A stretch of DNA of 10,293 nucleotides, taken from positions 1 to 10,293 of the forward strand of contig JADNYJ010000890.1 in NCBI GenBank assembly GCA_015501075.1, written 5' to 3'. Positions 1-8,408 of this stretch are shown piece after piece (the stretch's first letter is position 1; every line of letters begins with the position of its first letter). Source of the DNA: Gymnopilus junonius. Its lineage: Eukaryota; Basidiomycota; Agaricomycetes; Agaricales; Galerinaceae. A program made the position numbers and the translations under genes. Below the pieces are notes generated by a model. The model was not told the DNA's origin. It did not search any database and saw nothing but the letters and a program-made list of their open reading frames with translations.

Positions 1-875
1 TAAGGACTTTTGCCGTCTCCGGACAATTACGCGGAGCTAGAAAATCACATAAGCTGATAAATTTGGTATGACTTGTTAAGGACGCACGGCAATTTTTATA
101 CTGATTCTTTCCGACTTGTTGACCATTCTGCAATGCCGTGAAGAAGTTGGGGAAAGTATTCCTTCAATGCTGACTGAAGCATCATTTAAATATGAAAAAA
201 GGAGATCAGATTATCTGTGGAAATCTCTGGAAGCTCCACTATCCATATTGCAGTCTTGTGATAAGACGGCACAAATTTCAAAATCTCAAAACTCCTGAGT
301 GTATCTACTGCATATAAGTAGATGATAAGCCGGATCTTGCAAATAAAGCACAGCTAGTAGTCTGGTTATATGGATCCATCCATTTGGTCAAAGCTTACAT
401 TCAAGTTGTACAGGAATGTAAAGAGGTCTCTTCATCTATAATCAAGTACACACTTTACACTATCTAATCATTTGTAGGTATCGGCCTCTAGATAAGTGCA
501 CAGGCGGTCGGTAGCAATGACGTGCGATCACATCAAAATCCGAAATTGAAAGCTGGCAGTGCTCGCCGACAGTACATGCGCCAAAAAGAGGAGATAGTAC
601 CTGAGGCTGGCCCAAGATCCTAACATCGATCGACCGGGTTATCTTATTCAACGTGAAAAAAACCTTACTTGGCTGCATGGGATTTTCAAAATCGAATTCA
701 ATTAAGGGACCCAAGTCATACATATATACTTTAGGAAAGTCGGCCTCCACCCTTCTCCGCAAAAAATCACCTTGACGGTCAAGGTCGTTTGACGTTTCTT
801 CTTGCCGCCCCTCGTTTTGCCTTTCTCCCCTCCAGTTAGGTTTGGCATAATCTGCTTGGGCTGAGAGCATCATCG
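1..875. other. Non-coding upstream region of the purine permease gene
   Basis: No gene is supported here. The sequence is AT-rich, and the open frames in it show no family resemblance. The longest, 137 codons on the minus strand at 873-460, ends 3 nt before the permease start codon and overlaps its presumed promoter, so I treat it as chance. The stretch from about 787 to 838 is rich in pyrimidines on the plus strand, as fungal core promoters and 5' leaders often are. Six GATA-type motifs are listed separately. I see no tRNA, repeat array or transposon end. Confidence 0.5.
55..644. promoter_or_regulatory. Six GATA-factor type motifs (HGATAR) upstream of the permease
   Basis: TGATAA occurs at 55-60, 259-264 and 323-328, and AGATAA at 490-495, all on the plus strand. 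The complement TTATCT occurs at 211-216 and 639-644. HGATAR is the binding consensus of fungal AreA/NIT2-type nitrogen regulators, which in Aspergillus control purine uptake and breakdown genes including azgA. About 2-3 such motifs are expected by chance in this length, so the enrichment is modest. Binding and function are inferred only. Confidence 0.25.
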
Positions 876-3611
876 ATGACTACCTATGTCGTCAGATTCA
901 ATGACGCGGTGGGTGAAATTTGATCCTTTCCTTTTTGGTCTCGTATTCGATCGCATTACTCTTTTTCGCTTGTCGGGATGGATTGTAGGTCGCGAGATCG
1001 TTCGTGGGGAGATGGTTTGGGTTAGAAGGCTCTGGTGCGAAGAAGGAGCGTGCTGGGTCTCGTTTCACGGTACGTTGGGTTGGACCAAATGGTAGGAAAT
1101 ATTCGTTGATGGTCCCAATAGACGGAAATCCGTGCTGGATTGACAACATGGGTGTGTGCACAAGACTTATTTATCTTCAGAGACAGAAAAACTTACAAGG
1201 GTTCTATCAACAAAGGCTGCTATGGCATACATTGTTCGTACTCCACGTTGTGGTGGTTGAAATAACTCATCATGCCCCCTCGTAACAGATCTCCGTCAAC
1301 GCTGCTATTATCTCGGACTCTGGGGGACCTGTGAATGTTCAACTGCCGACCTTTGCGTCAACGACGATGTGTACCTGCTATGCGTGAATGAAGTCCGGCA
1401 AGACCTTATCACCTCAACGTCCGCTATCTCGGCTCTATCGAGTTTCCTCATGGGCCTGCTTGCTAATCTTCCCGTTGGACTGGCACCTGGATTGGGTCTT
1501 AATGCCTATGTAAGTTTTCTGTATGCAGCATTTAATATGATGGATATAGGGCTGAAGGATGTTCCTCTGCATGCATAGTTTGCGTACTCCGTGGTAGGCT
1601 TCCATGGAAGCGGCTTCATCACTTATCGGGAGGCACTCGCTGCCGTGTTCATGGAGGGGTGAGCAAGAGCTCTTATATCCAAATTTCCCTGCTTGATAAG
1701 TGATATGCTAGATGGGTCTTTCTTTTCCTATCTATTATCGGCCTTCGGCAATGGATTGTGCGTATCATGCCTCAATCGCTTGTCTTAGCTGTTGGAGCTG
1801 GAATTGGTCTTTTTATTGCGTGAGTACAGTCTAGGGAATACTTGTTGAGGCCTGAGCTGACTTATTTTCTCTTCATCTTTAGATTTATTGGCCTTTGTAA
1901 GTCTGCACCCGTTAGATGTGTCCTTTCAAACCAGACGTTGATAAACTTCCTCTATGACCAGCACCGAACGGACTGGGAGTTATCGGAGGAGATACCACTA
2001 ATTTTGTCGGCCTTGGAGGCTGTATACCTGACAGTAAATCCTAATCTTTTCAACGCTTCTGTCCTTCTCTGATTATCCTTCTTTTCAAACAGATTTCACA
2101 CCAGACCTACCAAACTACTGTGCCCACGGCGTCCTACGAAGCCCCACTATGTGGTTGGGTATCTTCACAGGAGGCATCTTCACCCTCCTCATGATGATGT
2201 ATCGCATCCGGGGTGCCATTCTTCTCGGTATCCTTCTGACAGCTATCATTTCCTGGCCGCGCCCGACGCCCGTGACTTACTTCCCGCATACGGCTACTGG
2301 TGATGCGCTCTTCGATTTCTTCAAGAAGGTAGTTACGTTCCATAAGCTGCAGCGTATTGGCAATGTTCTTGATGTGAGTAACGATCGTCTTCTTGCTTTT
2401 GACTTTGGGGAATAGTTTTGTTGATCTTTTTTCTTTGCTTTGTAGTATAACTATGGGTATGCCGATATTTAAATGTGATTACGACCGTGCAACCAGACGT
2501 TGACTTTTTCACAGGAGTGGAAAGGTGTGGTATGCCCTCATCACTTTCCTCTACGTCGATATCCTTGGTAAGTTTCACAGGTTACATTTCTCTGTGTCCT
2601 ATGCCTAATCTTTGTTCTTGGGACAGATACCACTGGGTAAAACCCTTTATCTCCTCAAATGCCCAACACAAAATTAACACCCTCTTTAGTACCCTCTATT
2701 CTATGGCTAAGTTCGCCGGCCTCCGCGACCCAGTCACATTCGATTTTGAAGGTTCGAGCATTGCTTATTGCGTCGACGCCTTCTGCATCAGCATGGGTGC
2801 ACTCATGGGAACCAGCCCCGTCACCGCCTTCATCGAGAGTGCCACTGGTATCTCTGGTACGCTTTTCTCTTTTTTTTTGTTTCCCAAGGCGCTGCTGAGT
2901 ACGATATCTGAACTTCGTTGCAGAGGGTGGCAAGACCGGACTGACAGCTATGACTGTCGGAATTATGTTCTTCATCTCAGTGTTCTTCGCTCCTATCTTT
3001 GCTTCTATCCCTTCGTGGGCTACAGGTGGTGCCCTTTATTGTGGGATCTTTAATGATTCGCAAGTGAGTTTATGCTTTAGCCACTTTTATTCATGCTTTC
3101 TGATGGTGGATTATTCCTTACTAGTGTCTTGGAGGTCAACTGGCATTACGTCGGTGATGGCGTTCCAGCATTCCTCACGCTTATTATCATTCCTCTGACA
3201 TACAAGTTCGTTATGTGCATTTTCTTTGGAAATCAATGATCTTATGTGACGGTTTTCACGCAGCATCGCATACGGTGTCATCGCTGGCATTCTTTCCTAC
3301 ATTCTCTTGAATGGCATCCCCTCGCAATCAGGAAGGCTTCAGGAGGACGTATCGTTCCCAATGATTATGACATGTCGGAAGCATGGGTTATTCCTCCTGG
3401 TGGTATTCTTCCTCCTTGGCTGTATGTTTTTTATTACCTGCTCGCCGACAAGTTACTTACTGGTGTACACGATAGCAACAAGCTCCTCGGCCGCAAAGGA
3501 TACGTACCTGAAGATGATAGCGCATCGACCTCAGCACGCAGCAGCAGTGTTGAGCATGACAACGAGAAGGAGGAAACACCTGTACCAGAGAAAATCGAGC
3601 CTGCTGCATAA
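876..3611 (+). CDS. azgA: AzgA-type purine (adenine/guanine/hypoxanthine) permease, 16 exons, three frame breaks
   Basis: This is a plasma-membrane proton-coupled purine transporter of the AzgA branch of the nucleobase-cation symporter 2 (NCS2) superfamily. By family knowledge it takes up adenine, guanine and hypoxanthine. I read the exons as 876-908, 989-1069, 1183-1233, 1289-1509, 1579-1658, 1712-1819, 1883-1896, 1962-2033, 2093-2373, 2446-2456, 2515-2567, 2627-2636, 2690-2856, 2924-3063, 3125-3205 and 3264-3611. Family landmarks in order are VGRWFGLEGSG near the N-terminus, ISVNAAIISDSGG, LPVGLAPGLGLNAYF (first transport-core motif), IGGDTTNFVGLGGC, and GTSPVTAFIESATGI, the AzgA form of the NAT substrate motif. 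RKASGGRIVP and VIPPGGILPPW follow, then an acidic, Ser/Glu-rich cytosolic tail. The exons total 1751 nt. The frame breaks at the G run 1322-1326 (one base short), near 3030-3040 (two short) and at the C run 3318-3321 (one short) bring the apparent length to 1755 nt, or 584 residues, close to the roughly 580 of Aspergillus AzgA. The start at 876 gives the expected N-terminus and phase-0 splicing. It could be a recent pseudogene, or intact with assembly errors. Confidence 0.85.
1883..1896 (+). other. 14-nt microexon of the purine permease (exon 7)
   Basis: The 14 bases complete the split codon of exon 6 and encode F-I-G-L plus the first base of a Ser codon finished by exon 8. They are flanked by a TTTAG acceptor (ending 1882) and a GTAAGT donor (from 1897). 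Without them the conserved stretch from GAGIGLFIA through FIGLSPNGLGVIGG would be interrupted, which supports the call. Confidence 0.75.
2446..2456 (+). other. 11-nt microexon of the purine permease (exon 10)
   Basis: The exon TATAACTATGG lies between a TTTGTAG acceptor (ending 2445) and a GTATGC donor (from 2457). It encodes Y-N-Y and two bases of Gly, joining the segment ending NVLD to SGKVWYALITFLYVDIL in the correct frame. AzgA proteins have a short Tyr/Gly-containing linker at this place. An alternative acceptor inside the following intron, near 2496, gives a poorer match. Confidence 0.65.
2627..2636 (+). other. 10-nt microexon of the purine permease (exon 12)
   Basis: The exon ATACCACTGG is bounded by a GGACAG acceptor (ending 2626) and a GTAAAA donor (from 2637). 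It completes an Asp codon, encodes T-T and opens a Gly codon, giving the conserved VDILDTTGTLYSMAKFAGL stretch of the family when joined to exons 11 and 13. Both neighbouring introns (59 and 53 nt) are of ordinary size. Confidence 0.75.
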
Positions 3612-4011
3612 GTAGCTGCCATTCCTCCACATGCATATTTAACTTGTCCCCTGGGCTTACGATTTTTAATACCACTAGTAGTAAAATTTCTTTCTTTCTG
3701 TACCTTTGGTCTTTTGACACTGCTGACTGCGACGTATGTACAACGTCATGATTACGAGTTATTAACAACTACATATCTATATATCGACGACGCTGTATGT
3801 ATACCAACGACTTCGAATAAAACGTACGAATGACCTAAATTTAGACCGGTGGATCTCTGAACGCGAACGCAAATCCTCTTCTCCGCAAAAAAATTGAACA
3901 ATGCAATATGATGCGAAGCTTTTCTTCTGCTCTGTCGTACATTTCTCTAGTCTCCCGACCGACCTAGACGACGCTGAACGCCATGGACAGACTCTGGAAC
4001 GGTCAGGGCGT

Positions 4012-4019
4012 ATCACGTG
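4012..4019 (+). promoter_or_regulatory. Possible SREBP/E-box site, ATCACGTG
   Basis: The palindromic core CACGTG preceded by AT matches the E-box form of the SREBP site (ATCACGTGAY) except at the 3' flank, which here reads TG. It lies about 200 nt upstream of the ERG25 start codon. Fungal SREBP homologues (Sre1) activate ERG25 under low sterol or low oxygen in fission yeast and Cryptococcus. Other bHLH factors also bind CACGTG, so identity is uncertain. Confidence 0.4.
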
Positions 4020-4061
4020 TGGGGATGATGGAGACCTTTACGGAGATATTTAGTAACTGGC

Positions 4062-4071
4062 ATCACGCCAC
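4062..4071 (+). promoter_or_regulatory. Possible sterol regulatory element, ATCACGCCAC
   Basis: The ten bases fit the classical sterol regulatory element consensus ATCACNCCAC exactly. The site is about 150 nt upstream of the ERG25 start codon and 42 nt downstream of the ATCACGTG site, on the same strand. This position fits direct control of ERG25 by an SREBP/Sre1-type factor. Function is inferred from sequence and context only. Confidence 0.45.
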
Positions 4072-4147
4072 ATTTAAGTGTGAAAAGAAAAGTGGTGTGT
4101 TCTTCTCTTCATTTTCCTCACCCTCCACAGTCACGAACGGGTTTGGG

Positions 4148-4158
4148 ATATTTTAAAA
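4148..4158 (+). promoter_or_regulatory. Possible TATA-like box of ERG25
   Basis: The AT-rich block ATATTTTAAAA sits in GC-richer sequence about 60-70 nt before the start codon, just upstream of a C/T-rich stretch. Its position is compatible with a core promoter, but no transcription start can be seen. Confidence 0.3.
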
Positions 4159-4217
4159 GGCCACTGAGGGGTTTCGCTTTTGTTCACGACCACCCTCCCT
4201 TCTTCCTCCTCTTCACG

Positions 4218-5486
4218 ATGGCTTTCAACGGCACCGCCCCCAACGCGCTCACTGAGCTGTACCCTGGCACGGATTTCTCTTCTCTCAACTGGTTCGAGCA
4301 ACAGTGGGTTGCATGGTACATCTGGATTGGAAACCCTGTTATTGCAACGGGTTTAGCCAGCTTCTTATTGCATGAAGTATGTCGATTATCTGAGTCGTCT
4401 TGTCACGGGGGCCGTTTGCACCCCTACGCGACATTGCTATAATGTGGTTCTTATACTTTTCTGCAGATTGTCTATTTTGGCAGAAGCGTGCCATGGATTA
4501 TCATCGATGCCACGCCTTACTTCCGTCGGTGGAAACTGCAGCCCAATAAAATCCCTTCAGCAGCGGAACAGTGGTCGTGCACCAAACAGGTTCTATTCTC
4601 ACACTTCACGATCGAATTGCCCCTGGTAAGTTGCCTCCTCTTCAGTTGGTCAAGTTTGAGTAACTAACTTTCGCCTATCAGATCTGGCTTTTCCACCCGA
4701 CTGCTGAGGCTCTTGGCATGAAAACATATCACGTCCCCTTCCCCTCACTGCAGACAATGGCCCCTCAAGTCTTCCTCTTCTTCTGTTTCGAGGATTTCTT
4801 CCACTTCGTCGGTATGTAACCTCGTCCCTTTACATGAAAGGCTCTTTGATAACCTCTCTCAATGTTTGTTTTTCTTTCCAGCACACCAAGCCCTCCATAC
4901 CGGTGTTCTCTACAAGCATATCCACAAGATTCACCACAAATATTCTGCTCCCTTCGGTTTGGCCGCCGAATACGCCCACCCAGCCGAAGTATTCATCCTC
5001 GGAGCTGGCACCATCCTCGGCCCTCTCATCTACTGCTTCTTTACGCAAAACCTCCACATCGTCACCGTCTACATCTGGATCGTACTGAGACTCTTCCAGG
5101 CTATCGATTCGCACAGTGGATATGGTGTGTTTGATTTCACACTTTCACTTCACTGAATATATCTCACTTATACTTTTCATATAGATTTCCCATGGTCGCT
5201 ACACAACATTGTCCCTTTCTGGTCCGGCGCCGAGCACCACGATTTCCACCACATGGCCTTCACCAACAACTTCTCTACCTCCTTCCGCTGGTGGGATAGG
5301 ATCTTTGGCACAGACGACAAGTACCGTGCTTACCGTGCTAAAGTCAAGGCCATGAAGAGCATCTCCAAGGGTGAGCGCGAGGCATTAGAGAAGAAGTTAA
5401 TGGCGGAGGTCGAGGCGGAAGGTATCAAAGCAGAAGCTGAGGCTGAGGCTCGTGGTGTCATTGGTGGAAAGAAGAAGACGCAATAG
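4218..5486 (+). CDS. ERG25: C-4 methylsterol oxidase (ERG25), intact, five exons
   Basis: This is a membrane-bound di-iron oxygenase of the ER (fatty acid hydroxylase/sterol desaturase superfamily). It oxidises the C-4 methyl groups of 4,4-dimethylzymosterol during ergosterol synthesis, working with Erg26 and Erg27. Exons are 4218-4376, 4467-4625, 4682-4811, 4882-5124 and 5185-5486, with GT-AG introns of 90, 56, 70 and 60 nt. The product is 330 residues; yeast Erg25 is 309. Iron-binding histidine clusters are H147/H151/H155 (HFVAHQALH), H164-H168 (HKIHH), H227 and H248-H253 (HHDFHH). [12 protein letters not shown] and WKLQPNKIP near the N-terminus, and [16 protein letters not shown] before the last cluster, are typical of the family. 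Hydrophobic segments lie near residues 36-52 and 185-222. The C-terminal tail is rich in Ala, Glu and Lys and ends KKTQ, a KKxx-type ER retrieval signal. The start lies in a good context (CACGATGGC). No frame break is seen. Confidence 0.95.
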
Positions 5487-6159
5487 TTGGAGATGGGAGA
5501 GTGTTATATATTTAGGATTATGCATATTCTTAACGGTTCTGCATGCATGGAACACTATACCAAGTACTTGAACACCTCGCTCCTAATCATAATTCGCTGA
5601 TCATCCTGATTTTGCATAGTGAGCCTCACATCAACCGTATATTCATTCACTAGCTATAGGAATTTAGGTCTGTTAGTATTCGTAGGTCCCTCACATGGCT
5701 GGTCGTTGAGGCTGCACATCATTCTAACATTATTACGTTTAATACACAATGAACACCTGCAATTGTGCTTCGAAAATTTCGACTGCAGTTCACGCAGTTG
5801 TTAACTTGTTGTATCAGCATAAGCTGGAGGGGAACCGGCAGATGAACGAACGTCCATTTGCCAGGGGTCGTTGGTCGATCTGAATCCTGAGCCATTCTTC
5901 CTTTGTTCGTTCTTGGAGAGCGGGTCTTGCTCATACTCGTATAGACCGACGGTATTTTCATCCAACATTTGCCAAATCTACTTATGGTATCATTTCGGTG
6001 CACATAATTTCTGAGGAAGCTAGCAACATCTTATTTGCCATGTTAGATCCAGCCTGCGCAAGCATAATAACTGCCAGTGAATGAAATAAGGTCAAGAGCA
6101 AATACCAACATCGTCGAGTCACATTGTACATTCCACGTGTCCAGAGGAATGACATGATA
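5487..6159. other. Intergenic region between convergent ERG25 and the CR-type gene
   Basis: The region should hold the 3' untranslated parts of ERG25 and of the minus-strand gene that ends at 6160. A 94-codon minus-strand frame at 6003-5719 has no motif I recognise, no convincing splice links and no neighbour in frame, so I do not call it. I see no repeat, RNA gene or mobile element. Confidence 0.45.
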
Positions 6160-8288
6160 CTATGGCCATCCCTTAGAATGTGAAACGAGTGAGTCAATCT
6201 GGTAAAAGTATATGTTAGATATGATTGCTAGACGTTGGTAGGTAGAACGTACTGCCAAAGGAATCTTTAAGCAGTAGACGTCTCCGCGATGTTTGTGCAG
6301 TTGATCGTTCTGCCTCCAACCTGCCGGGAAGTTCTGCTCGCCCATGTCCCTGTCTGCTGGAACAACCAGAATGTAGCGTACTTGCACCGTATACTGACCA
6401 GGATACTCTTCCTGAAGTTGGAGTTTCCAGTGCTTGATGATCGTTCTGATTTTCTGATAACCCAGTGGCGAACCTCCATCCGACTTGGCGATCGTTACTT
6501 GCAAGATCCAGAGCACAGCTAGCTTTTTCGATTCCTGGACTTCGACTGTGATGGCATCCATCAATGGAAAATTATTCCCACTCGGTAAGTAATACACGTT
6601 TTTGACCAGCTTTTGGTCAGGCCCGGCGAGATCATAGTATCTGACGGCTTCCCGCTTGCCATCGCTAAAAAGACTAGGAGCATATTCAGGAGGATCGCAG
6701 AGGGTGAACCGCGGTGCATTGCCGCCGTCGGAATTCATCTTGATGAGATGCCAAAAACCTATCGCAGGAAACTGTCCATCACATATATGACGTGTGCCAA
6801 TGGTTCAAAGAATCTTCCTGCCATTTTGCCTCCATCGGGGACGTTTGTAGGAAGCCAATCGCCTTGGTGATGACGATTTTTTGTGCTCATCCAATTGCTT
6901 AATGACGGTCTTTGCGATCCATTCAGATTTGAAGCCCCATTTCCACCCAACGCTCGTGGCGAGCTGCTCTTCAAGCGCTGCATTCTTAATAACAACGGGT
7001 CGGGGTAGACGCCAATGACTCTGCTGCGAGTTAGTTCGTCAACATTTAACACGCTAACATGACGCGCCAATGAATTTATGATGGCCGTCAATTCTTCGTA
7101 TGTGTCCGACAAGCATAGTTAGACCTTCGATGGTATGCTGGTACTCGAACATGCCTTCGAATACATGCGAGCGCGAATCCTAGCTGAGCGGTTATTACGT
7201 CCAGGAGATGTTCGAGTGCACCCTCCCAAGAACTTATCACGCCATCTTCTCTAGCTTCTTCGATAATGGCAGGGATGCCTGGATGTCCATAAAGTGGATG
7301 CGGAATCCTTGGTTCATCGAAAGTCGCTTGAGAGCACGTATGAAAGAACTAAACTTCTTCTGATGTTTCAAACTGTATCCTATACATTTAGACATCGAAA
7401 GATGTATTGTAAGATTTATTGCACTTACGCTGTTCGAAGCTCCTCTCGGCTCCACGGCGCCAATCCTGCTACCAGAGGAAATTTTGTTTCTTCCATATAC
7501 GATATCGAACTGGATTGGGCGAAGCTGTCTGGACCGGGAAGCAGGGCTATATGTAAGAAGTGCGTCCGGCATCTTTAGCGCTTGAACATCAAATAACGAC
7601 CAGATAAACATCCCTTTCTCTGAGCGCAGGAAGTATTGTTCCTCGTGGCAACTCCTTGGTGAGGTCCTGAATACTCCGGTAATAGACCTTCTCTTCGAAG
7701 AAAAAAAACAGAAGAACGCCATCCGAGGAGAAGAGCACCGGTTGTTTCTGTTGCAGGGGCGGGCAAAAGATAGAATTGAAGGTCTTGCCTTTAAACGAGG
7801 ATGAAAGTTAGCGATGATTCATGCAAGAGCGACGCACCAGTGCCGGGTTGGCCGTTATTAACACTCCGCTGGTGACGTCGTTCCATGTTGGCCTACACAA
7901 AATGCGGGTAAATAGTTCCAAGTAGCATTTGCGTACCAAAATTGCGTTCACGAGCAGCTGAGTTCCTGTTCTGGCAGGGAATCGACAGACATGGCTTCAC
8001 CCTCTAGCAGCGTTGCACAAGCCTCCTTGTCCGCTCCGTACCAACGTTGTCTGAACAACTGCCATGCGTAGCCGGCCTCGCCCCACGCCGCTCTCGCTTC
8101 GTCCTTACCACTCCCAGTTCTGAGGATCTACAGATTTTTACTGTCTCAGCGGCAATGAATAGCAGTGCGATTGTACTTGCGAGCGTTTTCCGCGTATACG
8201 TTCCCTACCTAGGGGGATCCGGCGTTTCGAAAACTCTGGGGGCGTGCAAAGATTGCAGGATGTGAGGTGGCACATCTTCGGCGGTCAT
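6160..8288 (-). pseudogene. Crinkler-RHS (CR) type protein: P-loop NTPase plus REase-like C-terminus, frame-broken
   Basis: The translation, read across frames, fits the large CR family of fungi and oomycetes: an N-terminal P-loop NTPase and a C-terminal PD-(D/E)xK-type nuclease-like domain. The likely start at 8288 reads MTAEDVPPHILQSLHAPR; the next exon or exons are uncertain. A Walker A motif GQPGTGKT is split by a 49-nt intron (7837-7789, GTGCGT donor, CTAAC branch site). Further landmarks are QQKQPVLFSSDG, FFEEKVYYRS, PVQTASPNPVRYRIWKKQ (7537 down to about 7486) and GLAPWSREELR. A second 49-nt intron follows (7428-7380). Then come GRFFEPLAH (6818-6792) and the nuclease-like part, with Asp at 6558-6556 and an LQVT strand whose Gln is at 6501-6499. 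A 54-nt intron (6252-6199) precedes the last 12 codons. About ten frame changes are needed, near 7973, 7855, 7620, 7540, 7485, 7125, 7000, 6880, 6839 and 6780. All but the one near 7620 fit a single lost base. One in-frame TAG lies at 7351-7349. Whether the gene is dead or mis-sequenced is open. Confidence 0.7.
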
Positions 8289-8408
8289 CGTGGTACGCTG
8301 TCAAGGAGTCCGTGGGCACCCCCTTTTACAAATTAGAAATTAGATGGGTACTGATCTATTCTTATCTTATGGGTATGTGTCTAAGGGCGTGGCATCACAA
8401 TAATTTAT

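Larger units (their letters stand above)
3612..4217. other. Intergenic region: permease 3' end and ERG25 promoter
   Basis: The region is about 600 nt between two genes of the same strand. The left part would carry the permease 3' untranslated region; an AATAAA at 3816-3821 is a possible polyadenylation signal. The right part is the ERG25 promoter and leader, with two sterol-regulatory-type sites and an AT-rich box listed separately, followed by a C/T-rich leader before the start codon. The short minus-strand frames in 3434-4016 have no recognisable content and I regard them as chance. Confidence 0.5.

Noticed and set aside
460..873. Minus-strand open frame of 137 codons
   Set aside because: It overlaps the permease promoter and ends 3 nt before the permease start codon; the translation shows no recognisable family, no splice partners and low complexity near its start.
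898..1161. Minus-strand open frame of 87 codons
   Set aside because: It is the reverse shadow of permease exon 2 and its flanking introns.
2655..2975. Minus-strand open frame of 106 codons
   Set aside because: It lies opposite permease exons 13-14, whose conserved sequence is on the plus strand.
3777..4016. Minus-strand open frame of 79 codons
   Set aside because: Basic, low-information translation lying in the ERG25 promoter; no family match.
4830..5114. Open frames on both strands across ERG25 exon 4
   Set aside because: These are shadows of the iron-binding exon of ERG25; only the plus-strand frame starting in exon 4 carries family motifs.
5719..6003. Minus-strand open frame of 94 codons as an extra exon of the CR-type gene
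   Set aside because: The CR-type gene already has a good terminal exon ending in TAG at 6160, and no donor or acceptor joins the two in frame.
8047..8265. Plus-strand open frame of 72 codons
   Set aside because: The minus strand here reads YAWQLFRQRWYGADKEAC, which continues into the CR-type gene, so the plus frame is a shadow.
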